From an uncultured Alistipes sp. (GTDB lineage: Bacteria; Bacteroidota; Bacteroidia; Bacteroidales; Rikenellaceae): a stretch of 64,000 nt of DNA. The notes below the pieces were generated by a model that saw nothing but the letters and a program-made list of their open reading frames with translations, was not told the DNA's origin and did not search any database. Positions 26,518-35,202 of the stretch are shown here, in pieces. The DNA is taken from contig UQUQ01000003.1 in the NCBI GenBank assembly GCA_900544265.1, positions 69,834 through 133,833 on the forward strand, given 5' to 3'. Position 1 is the stretch's first letter, and the number at the start of each line of letters is the position of its first letter. A program made the position numbers and the translations under genes.

Positions 26518-27801
26518 TCAGTAATCCTCGATTCCGAGCTCCTTGATCTTGCGGTAGAGCGTGCGCTCGGACATGAACAGTTCGGCGGCCGCCTCGCGAC
26601 GGCGTCCGTTGTTGCGGCGCAGCGCGCGGATGATCTGCTCGCGCTGCATGTCGGCCTTGGTCTTCTCGCGCGGCGGCGTGTCGGTCACCTCCTCGCTCTC
26701 GACATAGACCGGAGCGGACTCCCCGCCCGCCGGAGCGGTCGGCGCGGAGCAGGGTGCGGAGGCCGACGGCGGGTAGATGCCGTGCGGCACGGGGGCATAC
26801 GCTCCGGCACTCTGCGTGCGCGTGGGCAGCAGTGCCCGGATGTCGGGCGCCGCGTCGGTGCGGTGCGTATCGACGGCGCGCATCAGCTCGGAGAGCATGC
26901 GTTTCAGGTCGTTGATGTCGGCCCGCATGTCGAAGAGCACCTTGTAGAGGAGTTCGCGCTCGGTGGCCATGCCCTCGTCCGTAGCGGGAGCTCCCGCCGC
27001 CACGGGCGTACCGGCATGCTGCTCGGGAAGGTATTTGGCCAGAATCTCGGGCGTGATGACGCGCGTCTGCTCGATGGCCGAGATCTGTTCGGCGACGTTC
27101 TTCAGCTGGCGGATGTTGCCCCGCCAGTAGTAGTTCATCAGCATCTGCCGCGCCGCGTCGTCGAGCGTCACGGCCGGCATGCGGTACTGCGTGGCCACGT
27201 CGGCGGCGAAGCGGCGGAAGAGCAGCGGAATGTCCTCCGGGCGCTCGCGCAGGGCCGGCACCAGGATGGGCACGGTGGCCAGGCGGTAGTAGAGGTCCTC
27301 GCGGAAGCGGCCCGCGGCGATCGCCTCCTGCAGGTTGACGTTCGTGGCGGCGACGACGCGCACGTTGGTCTTCTGCACCTTCGAGGAGCCCACGCGCAGG
27401 AACTCGCCCGTCTGCAGCACGCGCAGCAGGCGCGCCTGCGTCGGATGGGGCAGCTCGGCCACCTCGTCCAGGAAGATCGTCCCCCCGTCGGCCTCCTCGA
27501 AGTAGCCCTTGCGGGCTTCGAGCGCCCCGGTGAAGGAGCCCTTCTCGTGTCCGAAGAGCTCCGAGTCGATCGTCCCTTCGGGAATTGCCGCGCAGTTCAC
27601 GGCGATGTACTTGTTGTGCTTGCGGGCCGAATAGGCATGGATCACCTGCGGAAAAAACTCCTTTCCCACACCACTCTCACCCGTGACAAGCACCGTCAGA
27701 TCGGTCGGCGCCACACGCAGCGCCACGTCGAGCGCCCGGTCGAGCAGCTCCGACGTACCGATGATTCCGAAACGTTGTTTGACACTTGCTATATCCGTCA
27801 T
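26518..27801 (-). CDS. sigma-54-dependent transcriptional activator
   Basis: 427 residues. The AAA+ domain begins near the N-terminus with Walker A GESGVGKE (41-48) and the sigma-54 contact loop GSFTGA (88-93), a Ser variant of GAFTGA. Walker B-type GGTIFLDEVAEL follows. A Fis-like helix-turn-helix closes the protein (about 385-427). There is no receiver or sensory domain, so control must come from expression level or a partner. Its place before lptE is conserved in my memory of Bacteroidales genomes. Confidence 0.93.
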   Translation of the reverse strand: MTDIASVKQRFGIIGTSELLDRALDVALRVAPTDLTVLVTGESGVGKEFFPQVIHAYSARKHNKYIAVNCAAIPEGTIDSELFGHEKGSFTGALEARKGYFEEADGGTIFLDEVAELPHPTQARLLRVLQTGEFLRVGSSKVQKTNVRVVAATNVNLQEAIAAGRFREDLYYRLATVPILVPALRERPEDIPLLFRRFAADVATQYRMPAVTLDDAARQMLMNYYWRGNIRQLKNVAEQISAIEQTRVITPEILAKYLPEQHAGTPVAAGAPATDEGMATERELLYKVLFDMRADINDLKRMLSELMRAVDTHRTDAAPDIRALLPTRTQSAGAYAPVPHGIYPPSASAPCSAPTAPAGGESAPVYVESEEVTDTPPREKTKADMQREQIIRALRRNNGRRREAAAELFMSERTLYRKIKELGIEDY

Positions 27802-27807
27802 TTTCCG

Positions 27808-28626
27808 TCAGTGATTGGATTCGTTTGTCGCATCGTCCCCCTCGGCGGACACGTCGCCCGAGGCCTCGTCGCCGGAGGCCCCGCCGGTGAGTTCGAGCAG
27901 GTACTGCTCCTCGGCGCGCCGCTCCTGCGCCTCGCGGTAATAGCCAAAGGCGATGGCTGCCACGGCAATGGCCGCGGCGATGATCGCAATCCAGAGGAAG
28001 CGGTCGGCACGACGGCGCGGCGGCTCGTCGACGTAGGTGTAGGCGTCGGTCGTCTTGGGGGGCTTGCCGTAGCGCAGGCCCCGCAGCGAGGGGTCGGGAT
28101 TCATCTTCGCCGAGGGCGAGATCCGGGTCTCGGCAAAGGCCGCCTTCACGGCTTCGGCCACCTTGTCCGGCCGCAGGGGGGCATGGTGCCGGGATTTTCC
28201 GCCCTCCTCTCCGCCGTTTCCGTCGTCGGAGTGCGCACGGGCACCGTCCGCCGAAGCCGCGTGCGCAGGCTCCTCCGCGGCCGACGGGGCTGCGGGCTGC
28301 GGCGCCACATCCAGCTGCGGATCGTAGTGGAAGGCGATCGTCCCGTTGGGACCGGGCGCCATCTGGCCGAAGCCCCGCATGCGGTAGGTGCCGCCGTGCT
28401 CGACGGCGTGCCGCACCTCGAAGACGAAGCGGTCGATTTCGCCCGCGGCCTCCAGTTCGGCCATGCCCGCGTCGCGCAGCACCTGGCGCAGGACGCCGTC
28501 GTCGCGCCGCAGCAGCTCCGAGAAGAGCACGGTATGGTCCGGCTCCTTGACGATGAATGCGCCCAGCTGGGGCACGACCAGCCGCTTGTGGGCCGTCAGG
28601 TATTGAGCGATGAGATCGGTCAGCAC
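27808..28626 (-). CDS. HU-CCDC81 domain membrane protein
   Basis: 272 residues. YLTAHKRLVVPQLGAFIVKEP near the N-terminus is the prokaryotic CCDC81-like HU domain 1, a Bacteroidetes-specific HU relative. A Pro/Ala-rich linker and one transmembrane segment (about 197-220) follow, with an acidic C-terminal tail. Unlike many relatives it lacks a C-terminal SPOR domain. The start is GTG at 28626, supported by a strong AAGGAGG site 10 bases upstream, which is unusual in this phylum. First gene of the operon. Confidence 0.8.
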   Translation of the reverse strand: MLTDLIAQYLTAHKRLVVPQLGAFIVKEPDHTVLFSELLRRDDGVLRQVLRDAGMAELEAAGEIDRFVFEVRHAVEHGGTYRMRGFGQMAPGPNGTIAFHYDPQLDVAPQPAAPSAAEEPAHAASADGARAHSDDGNGGEEGGKSRHHAPLRPDKVAEAVKAAFAETRISPSAKMNPDPSLRGLRYGKPPKTTDAYTYVDEPPRRRADRFLWIAIIAAAIAVAAIAFGYYREAQERRAEEQYLLELTGGASGDEASGDVSAEGDDATNESNH

Positions 28627-28654
28627 GATTGAAATCCTCCTTGAAAATCCGCAC

Positions 28655-28662
28655 CAAAAATA
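28655..28662 (-). promoter_or_regulatory. -7 promoter box for the HU-CCDC81 to secG operon
   Basis: TATTTTTG on the minus strand, 29 bases before the GTG start. Confidence 0.55.
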
Positions 28663-28848
28663 CCGTTTTTCACGGTAAAAACCAAAATCTCGGGGGCATT
28701 ATTCAAAATAATCGGGCAAAGTATTGGTTAAACGAAAAATATTCGCCTATTTTGCATCCCGTAATTTTCAAAAATCCGGACGAGCTACTTTGTCCGAAAA
28801 AAAGCGAAGTAGCGAAGCCGGATTGTTCAAACACCAAGCAAGCGCGCC

Positions 28849-30243
28849 ATGAAAGACAAGTACATCGACCTGATCGAACAGTCGTTCGACTTCCCGCAGG
28901 ACGAGTTTTCGGTCGAGGACAATGAGCTGAATTTCCACGACATTCCGCTCATGGAACTCATCAAGCAGTACGGAACGCCGTTGAAGATCACCTATCTGCC
29001 GAAGATTTCGCAGCAGATCAACCGGGCCAAGCGCATGTTCAACGTGGCGATGGCCAAGGTCGATTACAAGGGGTCGTACAACTACTGCTACTGCACCAAG
29101 TCGAGCCACTTCTCGTTCGTGCTCGAGGAGGCCATGAAGAACGACATCCACCTGGAGACCTCGTCAGCCTACGACATCCACATCATCAACGCGCTCTACG
29201 ACGGCGGCATCATCGACAAGGACCGCTACATCATCTGCAACGGCTTCAAGCGCCCGCAGTATGTCGAGAACATCGCGCAGCTGGTCAACGAGGGCTTCAC
29301 CAACACGATCCCCGTATTGGACAACAAGGAGGAGATCGACCTCTTCGAGGACGCCTTCACCAAGAAGTGCAAGGTCGGCATCCGCATCGCCTGCGAGGAG
29401 GAGCCCAAGTTCGACTTCTACACCTCGCGCCTGGGTATCCGCTACAACGACATCGTCGACTTCTACAAGGCCAAGCTCAAGAACAGCAAGAAATTCTCGC
29501 TCAAGATGCTGCACTTCTTCATCAACACCGGCATCAAGGACACGGCCTACTACTGGAACGAGCTGTCGAAGTGCATGAACGTCTACTGCGAGCTGAAGAC
29601 CATCTGCCCGGAGCTCGACAGCCTGAACATCGGCGGCGGCTTCCCGATCAAGAACTCGCTCAACTTCGAGTACGACTACGAGTACCTCACCGAGGAGATC
29701 GTCGCCCAGATCAAGAACATCTGCCAGCGCAACGGCATCGAGGAGCCCAACATCTTCACCGAGTTCGGATCGTTCACCGTGGGCGAAAGCGGCGCGGCGC
29801 TCTACTCGATCGTCAACCAGAAGCAGCAGAACGACCGCGAGAACTGGTACATGATCGACTCGTCGTTCATCACCACGCTGCCCGACACGTGGGGCATCAA
29901 CCAGCGCTACATCATGCTGGCGATCAACAACTGGGACAAGGAGTACCAGCGGGTCTTCCTCGGCGGCCTGACATGCGACAGCGAGGACTTCTACAACTCG
30001 GAGTGCCACACCAACGCGATCTTCCTGCCGAAGCTCGAGAAGGGCAACACGCAGTACATCGGCTTCTTCCATACGGGCGCCTACCAGGAGGCGCTGGGCG
30101 GCTTCGGCGGCATCCAGCACTGCCTGATCCCCGCGCCGAAGCACGTCATCATCGACCGCGACAAGTCCGACAACGAGTACTACACGCGCCTGTTCGCCAA
30201 GGAGCAGTCCTACCGTTCGATGCTCCGCATCCTCGGCTACTGA
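28849..30243 (+). CDS. speA: biosynthetic arginine decarboxylase, short SpeA-type (fold III PLP)
   Basis: 464 residues, an alanine-racemase-fold decarboxylase. The PLP Lys is expected at K84 (YCYCTKSSHFSF), GGGFP (about 263) is the phosphate loop, and the C-terminal domain follows. This short form is common in Bacteroidetes and annotated as arginine decarboxylase; relatives act on other basic amino acids, so the substrate is inferred. It would give agmatine for polyamine synthesis. The coding sequence is poorer in rare Arg-rich stretches than its neighbours. Confidence 0.82.
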   Translation: MKDKYIDLIEQSFDFPQDEFSVEDNELNFHDIPLMELIKQYGTPLKITYLPKISQQINRAKRMFNVAMAKVDYKGSYNYCYCTKSSHFSFVLEEAMKNDIHLETSSAYDIHIINALYDGGIIDKDRYIICNGFKRPQYVENIAQLVNEGFTNTIPVLDNKEEIDLFEDAFTKKCKVGIRIACEEEPKFDFYTSRLGIRYNDIVDFYKAKLKNSKKFSLKMLHFFINTGIKDTAYYWNELSKCMNVYCELKTICPELDSLNIGGGFPIKNSLNFEYDYEYLTEEIVAQIKNICQRNGIEEPNIFTEFGSFTVGESGAALYSIVNQKQQNDRENWYMIDSSFITTLPDTWGINQRYIMLAINNWDKEYQRVFLGGLTCDSEDFYNSECHTNAIFLPKLEKGNTQYIGFFHTGAYQEALGGFGGIQHCLIPAPKHVIIDRDKSDNEYYTRLFAKEQSYRSMLRILGY

Positions 30244-30301
30244 CACCGCGAGGGGGGGGGTGAGCTGATGCGCTTCGGCCAATCGGCGCGATCCGGCCAT
30301 C

Positions 30302-30360
30302 GCCTGCGGGGCGGCCAGCCTGCGGGGCGGCCAATCTGCGGGGCGGCCAATCTGCGGGGC
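30302..30360. repeat. 16-bp tandem repeat, about 3.5 copies
   Basis: CTGCGGGGCGGCCAAT-like units in tandem just after the decarboxylase gene; no gene visible in 30244-30490. Confidence 0.8.
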
Positions 30361-30388
30361 CCGACTTCCGCTCCGACCGTTTTATAGA

Positions 30389-30420
30389 GGAGCCCGGCAT
30401 TTTGCCGGGCTCCTCCTTGT
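30389..30420 (+). terminator. rho-independent terminator of the decarboxylase gene
   Basis: 11-bp stem GGAGCCCGGCA / TGCCGGGCTCC with a TTT loop, followed by TCCTTGTTTGT. Confidence 0.8.
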
Positions 30421-30494
30421 TTGTCCCGCCGCCCGGGCAAATCCGAATCCGGATCACACAAAACGAGCAATCCTGTTTTTTTATATATTTTTTA

Positions 30495-30502
30495 TACATT
30501 TG
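30495..30502 (+). promoter_or_regulatory. -7 promoter box for the 170-residue secreted protein gene
   Basis: TACATTTG, 24 bases before the ATG at 30527. Confidence 0.65.
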
Positions 30503-30526
30503 TCCGGACCAATCGATCACGACACG

Positions 30527-31039
30527 ATGAGACGCAAATTGCTGACCACCCTCCCGCTGCTGCTTGCACTGCTCGGCAGCGCCGCCGCACCGGCACAAAC
30601 GACACCGGCCGCACCGCCGACGCAAACGACACCATCGACGCAACCGGCTCCGGCCGGACAGGCACAACCGGCAGCCGACGGCAGTGAAGCCATCCGGGCC
30701 TGCTACGCGGAGTACCTGAACGACATGCTCCATGGCGGCGGCCGTCGGGGCGATACGCTGCTGCGGGAGATGCTGACGCCCGAATGCTACGAATGGTTCT
30801 ACCGCGAGGTGGAAGCCACGGATGCCAATCCGCTTCTCCGCGCGCAGGACACCACGGAGGATGCCCTCGCCACGCTGACGGTCGAGCCGCTCGGCGGCGA
30901 CTGGTACATGGTCCGCTACCGCTGGTGGCGCACCGACACCCGACAGATCGAGATTCCGCTGAAGGCGCAGTGGATAGACGGCCGCTGGCGGATCGTCCGC
31001 ATCACGCCGATAGACGGCGGCAACCGCTACGGCGACTGA
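30527..31039 (+). CDS. small secreted protein, NTF2/DUF3828-like
   Basis: 170 residues starting MRRKLLTTLPLLLALLGSAAAPAQ (Sec signal), then a Thr/Pro/Ala linker (25-55). The domain IRACYAEYLNDMLHGG, with LTVEPLGGDWYMVRYRW and IPLKAQWIDGRWRIVRI, looks like the cone-shaped NTF2-like fold of DUF3828-type periplasmic proteins. Family is tentative. The start at 30527 rather than 30500 is chosen because the promoter box overlaps the upstream candidate. Confidence 0.6.
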   Translation: MRRKLLTTLPLLLALLGSAAAPAQTTPAAPPTQTTPSTQPAPAGQAQPAADGSEAIRACYAEYLNDMLHGGGRRGDTLLREMLTPECYEWFYREVEATDANPLLRAQDTTEDALATLTVEPLGGDWYMVRYRWWRTDTRQIEIPLKAQWIDGRWRIVRITPIDGGNRYGD

Positions 31040-31147
31040 CCGGATACCTCTCGCGTCGCACCACACGACAAGGCAAATTTACGGGCGGAGCGTGCTCTTC
31101 CGCCCGTTTTTTTGCGGCCGACAGCGTGGAATCAGCCCAAAATTTCC

Positions 31148-31155
31148 TACCTTGC
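31148..31155 (+). promoter_or_regulatory. possible -7 box for the acyloxyacyl hydrolase-like gene
   Basis: TACCTTGC, one mismatch to TAnnTTTG at the key positions, 29 bases before the chosen ATG. Confidence 0.4.
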
Positions 31156-31184
31156 GACCCCGAAACGGGCATAAAACGGACACA

Positions 31185-32462
31185 ATGGAGCAACGGAGGG
31201 GCACGAAAAGCGGGTATGGGAGACGAATGGTCCGGGGCATGCTGACCCTGCTGGCCGCCGCCGCATGGACAATCACGGCGGCGCAGGAGCCCGCCGGCAA
31301 CGGGCCGGGCAGCGTACCGGACAACCTGCCGGGCAAAAAGTTTATCCACCGGCTCGGCGTCGAGTACCGTCCCGAATACATCTTCCCGTCTAATCCCTTT
31401 GTGGCCGGGCGCAACGCCTCCGGGCAGCCGATCGACTTTGCGCAGTCGCTGCATCTGCGCTACGCACTGCAATACCGGCCCGAAACCGCCGCGGCGCGCA
31501 TCTACGGCGACGTCTACCAGGGCATCGGCATCGCCCGCTACGACTTCGGCAGTCCCAGCGAAACCGGCGACCCGGTGGCCGTCTACCTCTTCCAAGGGGC
31601 GCGCATCGCCCGCCTGGCGCCGCGTCTCACGCTCCACTACGAGTGGAACTTCGGCCTCTCGTTCGGCTGGCACCCCTACCATCCCGATACGAACAGCTGG
31701 AACGGCATGACGGGGTCGCGTCTGAACGCCTACCTCAACATCGACTTCTACCTGCGCTGGGCACTCTCGCAGCGCGTGGGGCTCGTCGTCGGGCCGACAC
31801 TCACCCACTTCTCGAACGGCAACACCAAATTCCCCAACGCCGGGCTCAACACCGTCGGGACGAAGGTCGGCCTGACGTGCGATCTGGGCACACCGGCCGA
31901 TGCCGCCCGGCAGCCGCAGGCCGTGCGCCCGCCCTTTCCGCGGCACATGAGCTACGACCTCACCCTCTTCGGATCGTGGCGCCGCAAGGGCATCCGGCTC
32001 GACGGGCGGCTGATCCCCTCGCCCGAGGCCTACCCCGTCGCGGGCATCAGCTTCGCGGCGATGTACAACTTCGGCTACCGGTTCCGCGCGGGCCTCGCTG
32101 CCGACGGCGTCTACGACGGCAGCGTCAACGTCCGCACCGAAGACTACATCGTCGGCTGGGGCGAGGAGGACCCCGGCTACACCTTCCACAAGCCCGGCAT
32201 CGACCGCCAGCTGAGCCTCGGCCTCTCGGCCCGCGCCGAGTTCGTCATGCCGCTCTTCACCGTCGGCATCGGCATCGGCGCCAACGTCCTGCACAAGGGC
32301 GGCGACCTGGCGGCCGTCTACCAGCTCGTGTCGCTCAAGATCGCCGCGACGCGCAGCACCTACCTCCACATCGGCTACAGCCTGCAGAACTTCCGCGACC
32401 CCAACTTCCTGATGCTCGGCATCGGATACCGCTTCAACAACCGCACGCCCCGTCTGCGGTAG
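31185..32462 (+). CDS. acyloxyacyl hydrolase / PagL-like outer-membrane protein
   Basis: 425 residues. After a basic start comes a signal peptide (MLTLLAAAAWTITAAQ). The rest is rich in alternating strands (YALQYRPETAAARIYGDVYQGIGIARY). GPTLTHFSNGNTKFPNAGLNTVG (about 205-227) matches the catalytic His-Ser motif of the lipid A 3-O-deacylase PagL family. PagL removes an acyl chain from lipid A in the outer membrane. This protein is more than twice the PagL length, as is usual for the Bacteroidetes acyloxyacyl hydrolases. The start follows the promoter-like box. Confidence 0.78.
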   Translation: MEQRRGTKSGYGRRMVRGMLTLLAAAAWTITAAQEPAGNGPGSVPDNLPGKKFIHRLGVEYRPEYIFPSNPFVAGRNASGQPIDFAQSLHLRYALQYRPETAAARIYGDVYQGIGIARYDFGSPSETGDPVAVYLFQGARIARLAPRLTLHYEWNFGLSFGWHPYHPDTNSWNGMTGSRLNAYLNIDFYLRWALSQRVGLVVGPTLTHFSNGNTKFPNAGLNTVGTKVGLTCDLGTPADAARQPQAVRPPFPRHMSYDLTLFGSWRRKGIRLDGRLIPSPEAYPVAGISFAAMYNFGYRFRAGLAADGVYDGSVNVRTEDYIVGWGEEDPGYTFHKPGIDRQLSLGLSARAEFVMPLFTVGIGIGANVLHKGGDLAAVYQLVSLKIAATRSTYLHIGYSLQNFRDPNFLMLGIGYRFNNRTPRLR

Positions 32463-32487
32463 GCCGCCGGCGAAGGTGCCCGATTTA

Positions 32488-32519
32488 TTTGGCGGCTCCG
32501 ATCCGTTGCATTATCTTTG
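32488..32519 (+). promoter_or_regulatory. -33/-7 promoter for engB
   Basis: TTTG at 32488-32491 and TATCTTTG at 32512-32519, 20 bases apart, fit the Bacteroidetes two-box promoter. The ATG follows 18 bases later. Confidence 0.65.
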
Positions 32520-32537
32520 CAGGCAAAACGGAGCGCC

Positions 32538-33131
32538 ATGCAGATCACCAAAGCCGAATTCAAATGCTCCTCGGAGCGCATCACGCAGGTTCCGAAGGAC
32601 GACCTGCGCGACATCGCCTTCATCGGGCGCAGCAACGTGGGCAAGTCGTCGCTCATCAACATGCTCACCGGCCGCAAGGGGCTGGCCAAGGTCTCGGCGA
32701 CCCCGGGCAAGACGCGGCTCATCAACCACTTCCGCATCGACGACCGCTGGTACCTGGTCGACCTGCCGGGCTACGGCTACGCCCGCACCTCGAAGACGCA
32801 GCGCGGCGAGTTCTCGAAGCTCATCACCGACTACGTCCTGCGCTGCGAGAAGATGCACTTCCTTTTCGTGCTGGTCGACATCCGCCTCGAACCCCAGGTG
32901 ATCGACCTGAACTTCATCCGCCTGCTCGGCGAGCACGGCGTCCCCTTCGGTCTGATCTTCACCAAGGCCGACAAGCTCTCGCGTGCGCAGGCGCAGCGCA
33001 GCGTCGACCGCTACCGCGCCGCCCTCTCCGAAGAGTGGGAGGAGCTGCCGCCGATGCTGGTCAGCTCGTCGGCCGACGCCTCGGGACGCGACGCGATCCT
33101 CGACCTGATCGGCGAATGTCTGAAAGTTTGA
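32538..33131 (+). CDS. engB: ribosome biogenesis GTPase EngB (YihA/YsxC)
   Basis: 197 residues. G1 is GRSNVGKSS (30-38), G3 DLPGYGYA, G4 TKADK, all in the EngB order. The protein assists 50S subunit assembly. An upstream in-frame TTG at 32517 overlaps the promoter box and is rejected. prs follows after 86 bases with its own promoter. Confidence 0.96.
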   Translation: MQITKAEFKCSSERITQVPKDDLRDIAFIGRSNVGKSSLINMLTGRKGLAKVSATPGKTRLINHFRIDDRWYLVDLPGYGYARTSKTQRGEFSKLITDYVLRCEKMHFLFVLVDIRLEPQVIDLNFIRLLGEHGVPFGLIFTKADKLSRAQAQRSVDRYRAALSEEWEELPPMLVSSSADASGRDAILDLIGECLKV

Positions 33132-33184
33132 TTCTTTGTTGAAAAAACACCCGACGAAAAGACTGTTTTTTCATCCTATTGTCC

Positions 33185-33192
33185 TATCTTTG
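33185..33192 (+). promoter_or_regulatory. -7 promoter box for prs
   Basis: TATCTTTG, 25 bases before the ATG. Confidence 0.65.
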
Positions 33193-33217
33193 CAACATCT
33201 TATAATATCCCGCTGTT

Positions 33218-34159
33218 ATGGCAATCCACAAAATCAAAATTTTCACCGGCCGCGGTTCCGAGTACCTGGCCGAGAAGATCGCGGCGAGCTTCGGCACCAC
33301 GCTCGGGCAATCGGAGGTGCTGAAGTTCAGCGACGGCGAGTTCCAGCCCTGCTACAACGAGTCGATCCGCGGCTGCACGGTATTCATCATCCAGTCGACC
33401 TTCCCGCCCTCGGACAACCTCATGGAGCTGCTGATGATGATCGACGCCGCACGCCGCGCCTCGGCCTACAAGGTCGTGGCCGTGATCCCCTACTTCGGCT
33501 GGGCACGGCAGGACCGCAAGGACCGCCCCCGCGTGCCTATCGGCGCCAAGCTCGTCGCCAACCTGCTCATGGCCGCCGGTGTGGATCGCATCATGACGAT
33601 GGACCTGCATGCCGACCAGATCCAGGGATTTTTCGACATTCCCGTCGACGCACTCTACGCCAGCGGCATCTTCATCCCCTACATCCAGAGCCTGCAGATC
33701 GAGGACCTCTCGATCGCCGCGCCCGACATGGGCGGTGCCAAGCGCGCCAACACCTACGCCAAGCTGCTCGGCACGCCGATCATCATCTCGCACAAGGAGC
33801 GCGCCAAGGCCAACGTCGTGGGCAAGATGACCGCCATCGGTGAGGTCGAGGGCCGCAACGTGCTGATCGTCGACGACATGATCGACACGGCCGGCACGAT
33901 CTGCATGGCCGCCGACATGCTCATGTCGCGCGGTGCGAAGAGCGTGCGCGCGGCGATCACCCACCCCGTCCTCTCGGGTCCGGCCTACGAGCGCATCAAC
34001 GACAGCGCCCTGCAGGAGGTGATCGTCACCGACACCATTCCGCTCAACCCCAACAAGGACCTGCACAAGTTCACGGTGCTGTCGGTCGCCGACATCTTCG
34101 CCGACGTCATCGAACGCGTGCACAACTACAAGGAGATCTCCTCGATCTTCTTCAAGTAA
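33218..34159 (+). CDS. prs: ribose-phosphate pyrophosphokinase
   Basis: 313 residues, full family length. The PRPP synthase signature DLHADQIQGFFDIPVD is at 129-144 and the PRPP-binding loop VLIVDDMIDTAGTI at 215-228. FSDGEFQP near residue 38 belongs to the regulatory ATP site. It makes PRPP for purine, pyrimidine, His and Trp synthesis. Own promoter and terminator. Confidence 0.97.
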   Translation: MAIHKIKIFTGRGSEYLAEKIAASFGTTLGQSEVLKFSDGEFQPCYNESIRGCTVFIIQSTFPPSDNLMELLMMIDAARRASAYKVVAVIPYFGWARQDRKDRPRVPIGAKLVANLLMAAGVDRIMTMDLHADQIQGFFDIPVDALYASGIFIPYIQSLQIEDLSIAAPDMGGAKRANTYAKLLGTPIIISHKERAKANVVGKMTAIGEVEGRNVLIVDDMIDTAGTICMAADMLMSRGAKSVRAAITHPVLSGPAYERINDSALQEVIVTDTIPLNPNKDLHKFTVLSVADIFADVIERVHNYKEISSIFFK

Positions 34160-34180
34160 CCGGCCCGACCGGCATAGACA

Positions 34181-34224
34181 CAGGCGCGGGGGAATACACC
34201 GATGTATTCCCCCGCGCCTGTTTT
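34181..34224 (+). terminator. rho-independent terminator of prs
   Basis: 18-bp perfect stem (34181-34198 with 34203-34220), loop CCGA, then TTTTGTGTGT. Confidence 0.9.
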
Positions 34225-34380
34225 GTGTGTCTGTCCCGACGGAAACAGCCCCGCCACCGGACCCGTAAATTTTGCTGCGGCACCGCCCGACGGGCCAAAA
34301 TACCGCGCCGAGCCGAAACACTGCTCGACGAGCCGAAACATCGCCGCCGGCCCGAAACATCGCCGCCGGTCTGCGCCCTG

Positions 34381-35199
34381 CTACTTGAGGGGCGAATCCG
34401 GCTCCCGGGACATCACCAGATAGAACATCCGGTCGAGGAAGGCCGGGGCGAACTTCTTGACAAAATATGTCGCACGCCCCTCGATCTCCATCAGGCAGAG
34501 CCGCTTGCGGCGCAGGATGCCGCGCCCCACGATGCGGGCTACCTGCTCGGCAGTCATCATCTTCGACTCGTCGCGCGGCGTCTCGCCCTGCTGCGACCCG
34601 TTGGCCGTGAGGGCCGAGAAGCGGACGTTCGAGGCCGTGAAGCCCGGGCAGGCGATCATCACGTGCAGCCCCTTCTTGAGATTTTCGATGCGCAGCGTCT
34701 CCAGGAAGCCCGTCATGGCATACTTCGAGGCCGAGTAGCCGGTGCGGCCGGGCAGTCCGTGCAGACCCGCCACCGACGAGATGCCGACGATCGAACCCTT
34801 CGTCGCCTGCAGGTAGGGCAGCGCGTACTTGCAGCAGTTGACCGCACCCCAGAAATTCACATCCATGAGGCGGTGGAGCACCGAGAGCTCCACGTCGTCG
34901 AAAATCGCACGCATCGAGAGCCCGGCGTTGCAGATCAGCACGTCGATGCGGCCGTACTCGCGCACGGCCGTTTCGATGAGCTCGCGGCACTGGTCGGGCA
35001 CCGTGACATCCACGCCGCAGTAGACGGCCTGACCGCCCTGTGCGCGGATCTCCCCCACGATGAGCTGGAGCTTCTGCACGCTGCGGGCCCCCAGCACCAC
35101 GCGGGCGCCCTGCGCGGCGTAGACCCGCGCCATCGCCTCACCGATGCCCGACGAGGCGCCGGTGATGACGATCACCTTCTCCTTGAGTGTCTTCTTCAT
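34381..35199 (-). CDS. SDR family oxidoreductase
   Basis: 272 residues with the Rossmann motif TGASSGIG (14-21), NAG in ICNAGLS, and the catalytic Tyr-Lys in YSASKYA (about 160-166) preceded by the Ser of ISSVAG. This is the classical short-chain dehydrogenase set. Substrate is unknown; the C-terminal region with KRLCLMEIEGRATYFVKKFAP suggests DltE/SadH-type members acting on lipids or long-chain substrates. It follows the MBL-fold gene by 3 bases and is co-transcribed. Confidence 0.85.
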   Translation of the reverse strand: MKKTLKEKVIVITGASSGIGEAMARVYAAQGARVVLGARSVQKLQLIVGEIRAQGGQAVYCGVDVTVPDQCRELIETAVREYGRIDVLICNAGLSMRAIFDDVELSVLHRLMDVNFWGAVNCCKYALPYLQATKGSIVGISSVAGLHGLPGRTGYSASKYAMTGFLETLRIENLKKGLHVMIACPGFTASNVRFSALTANGSQQGETPRDESKMMTAEQVARIVGRGILRRKRLCLMEIEGRATYFVKKFAPAFLDRMFYLVMSREPDSPLK

Positions 35200-35202
35200 A
35201 TG

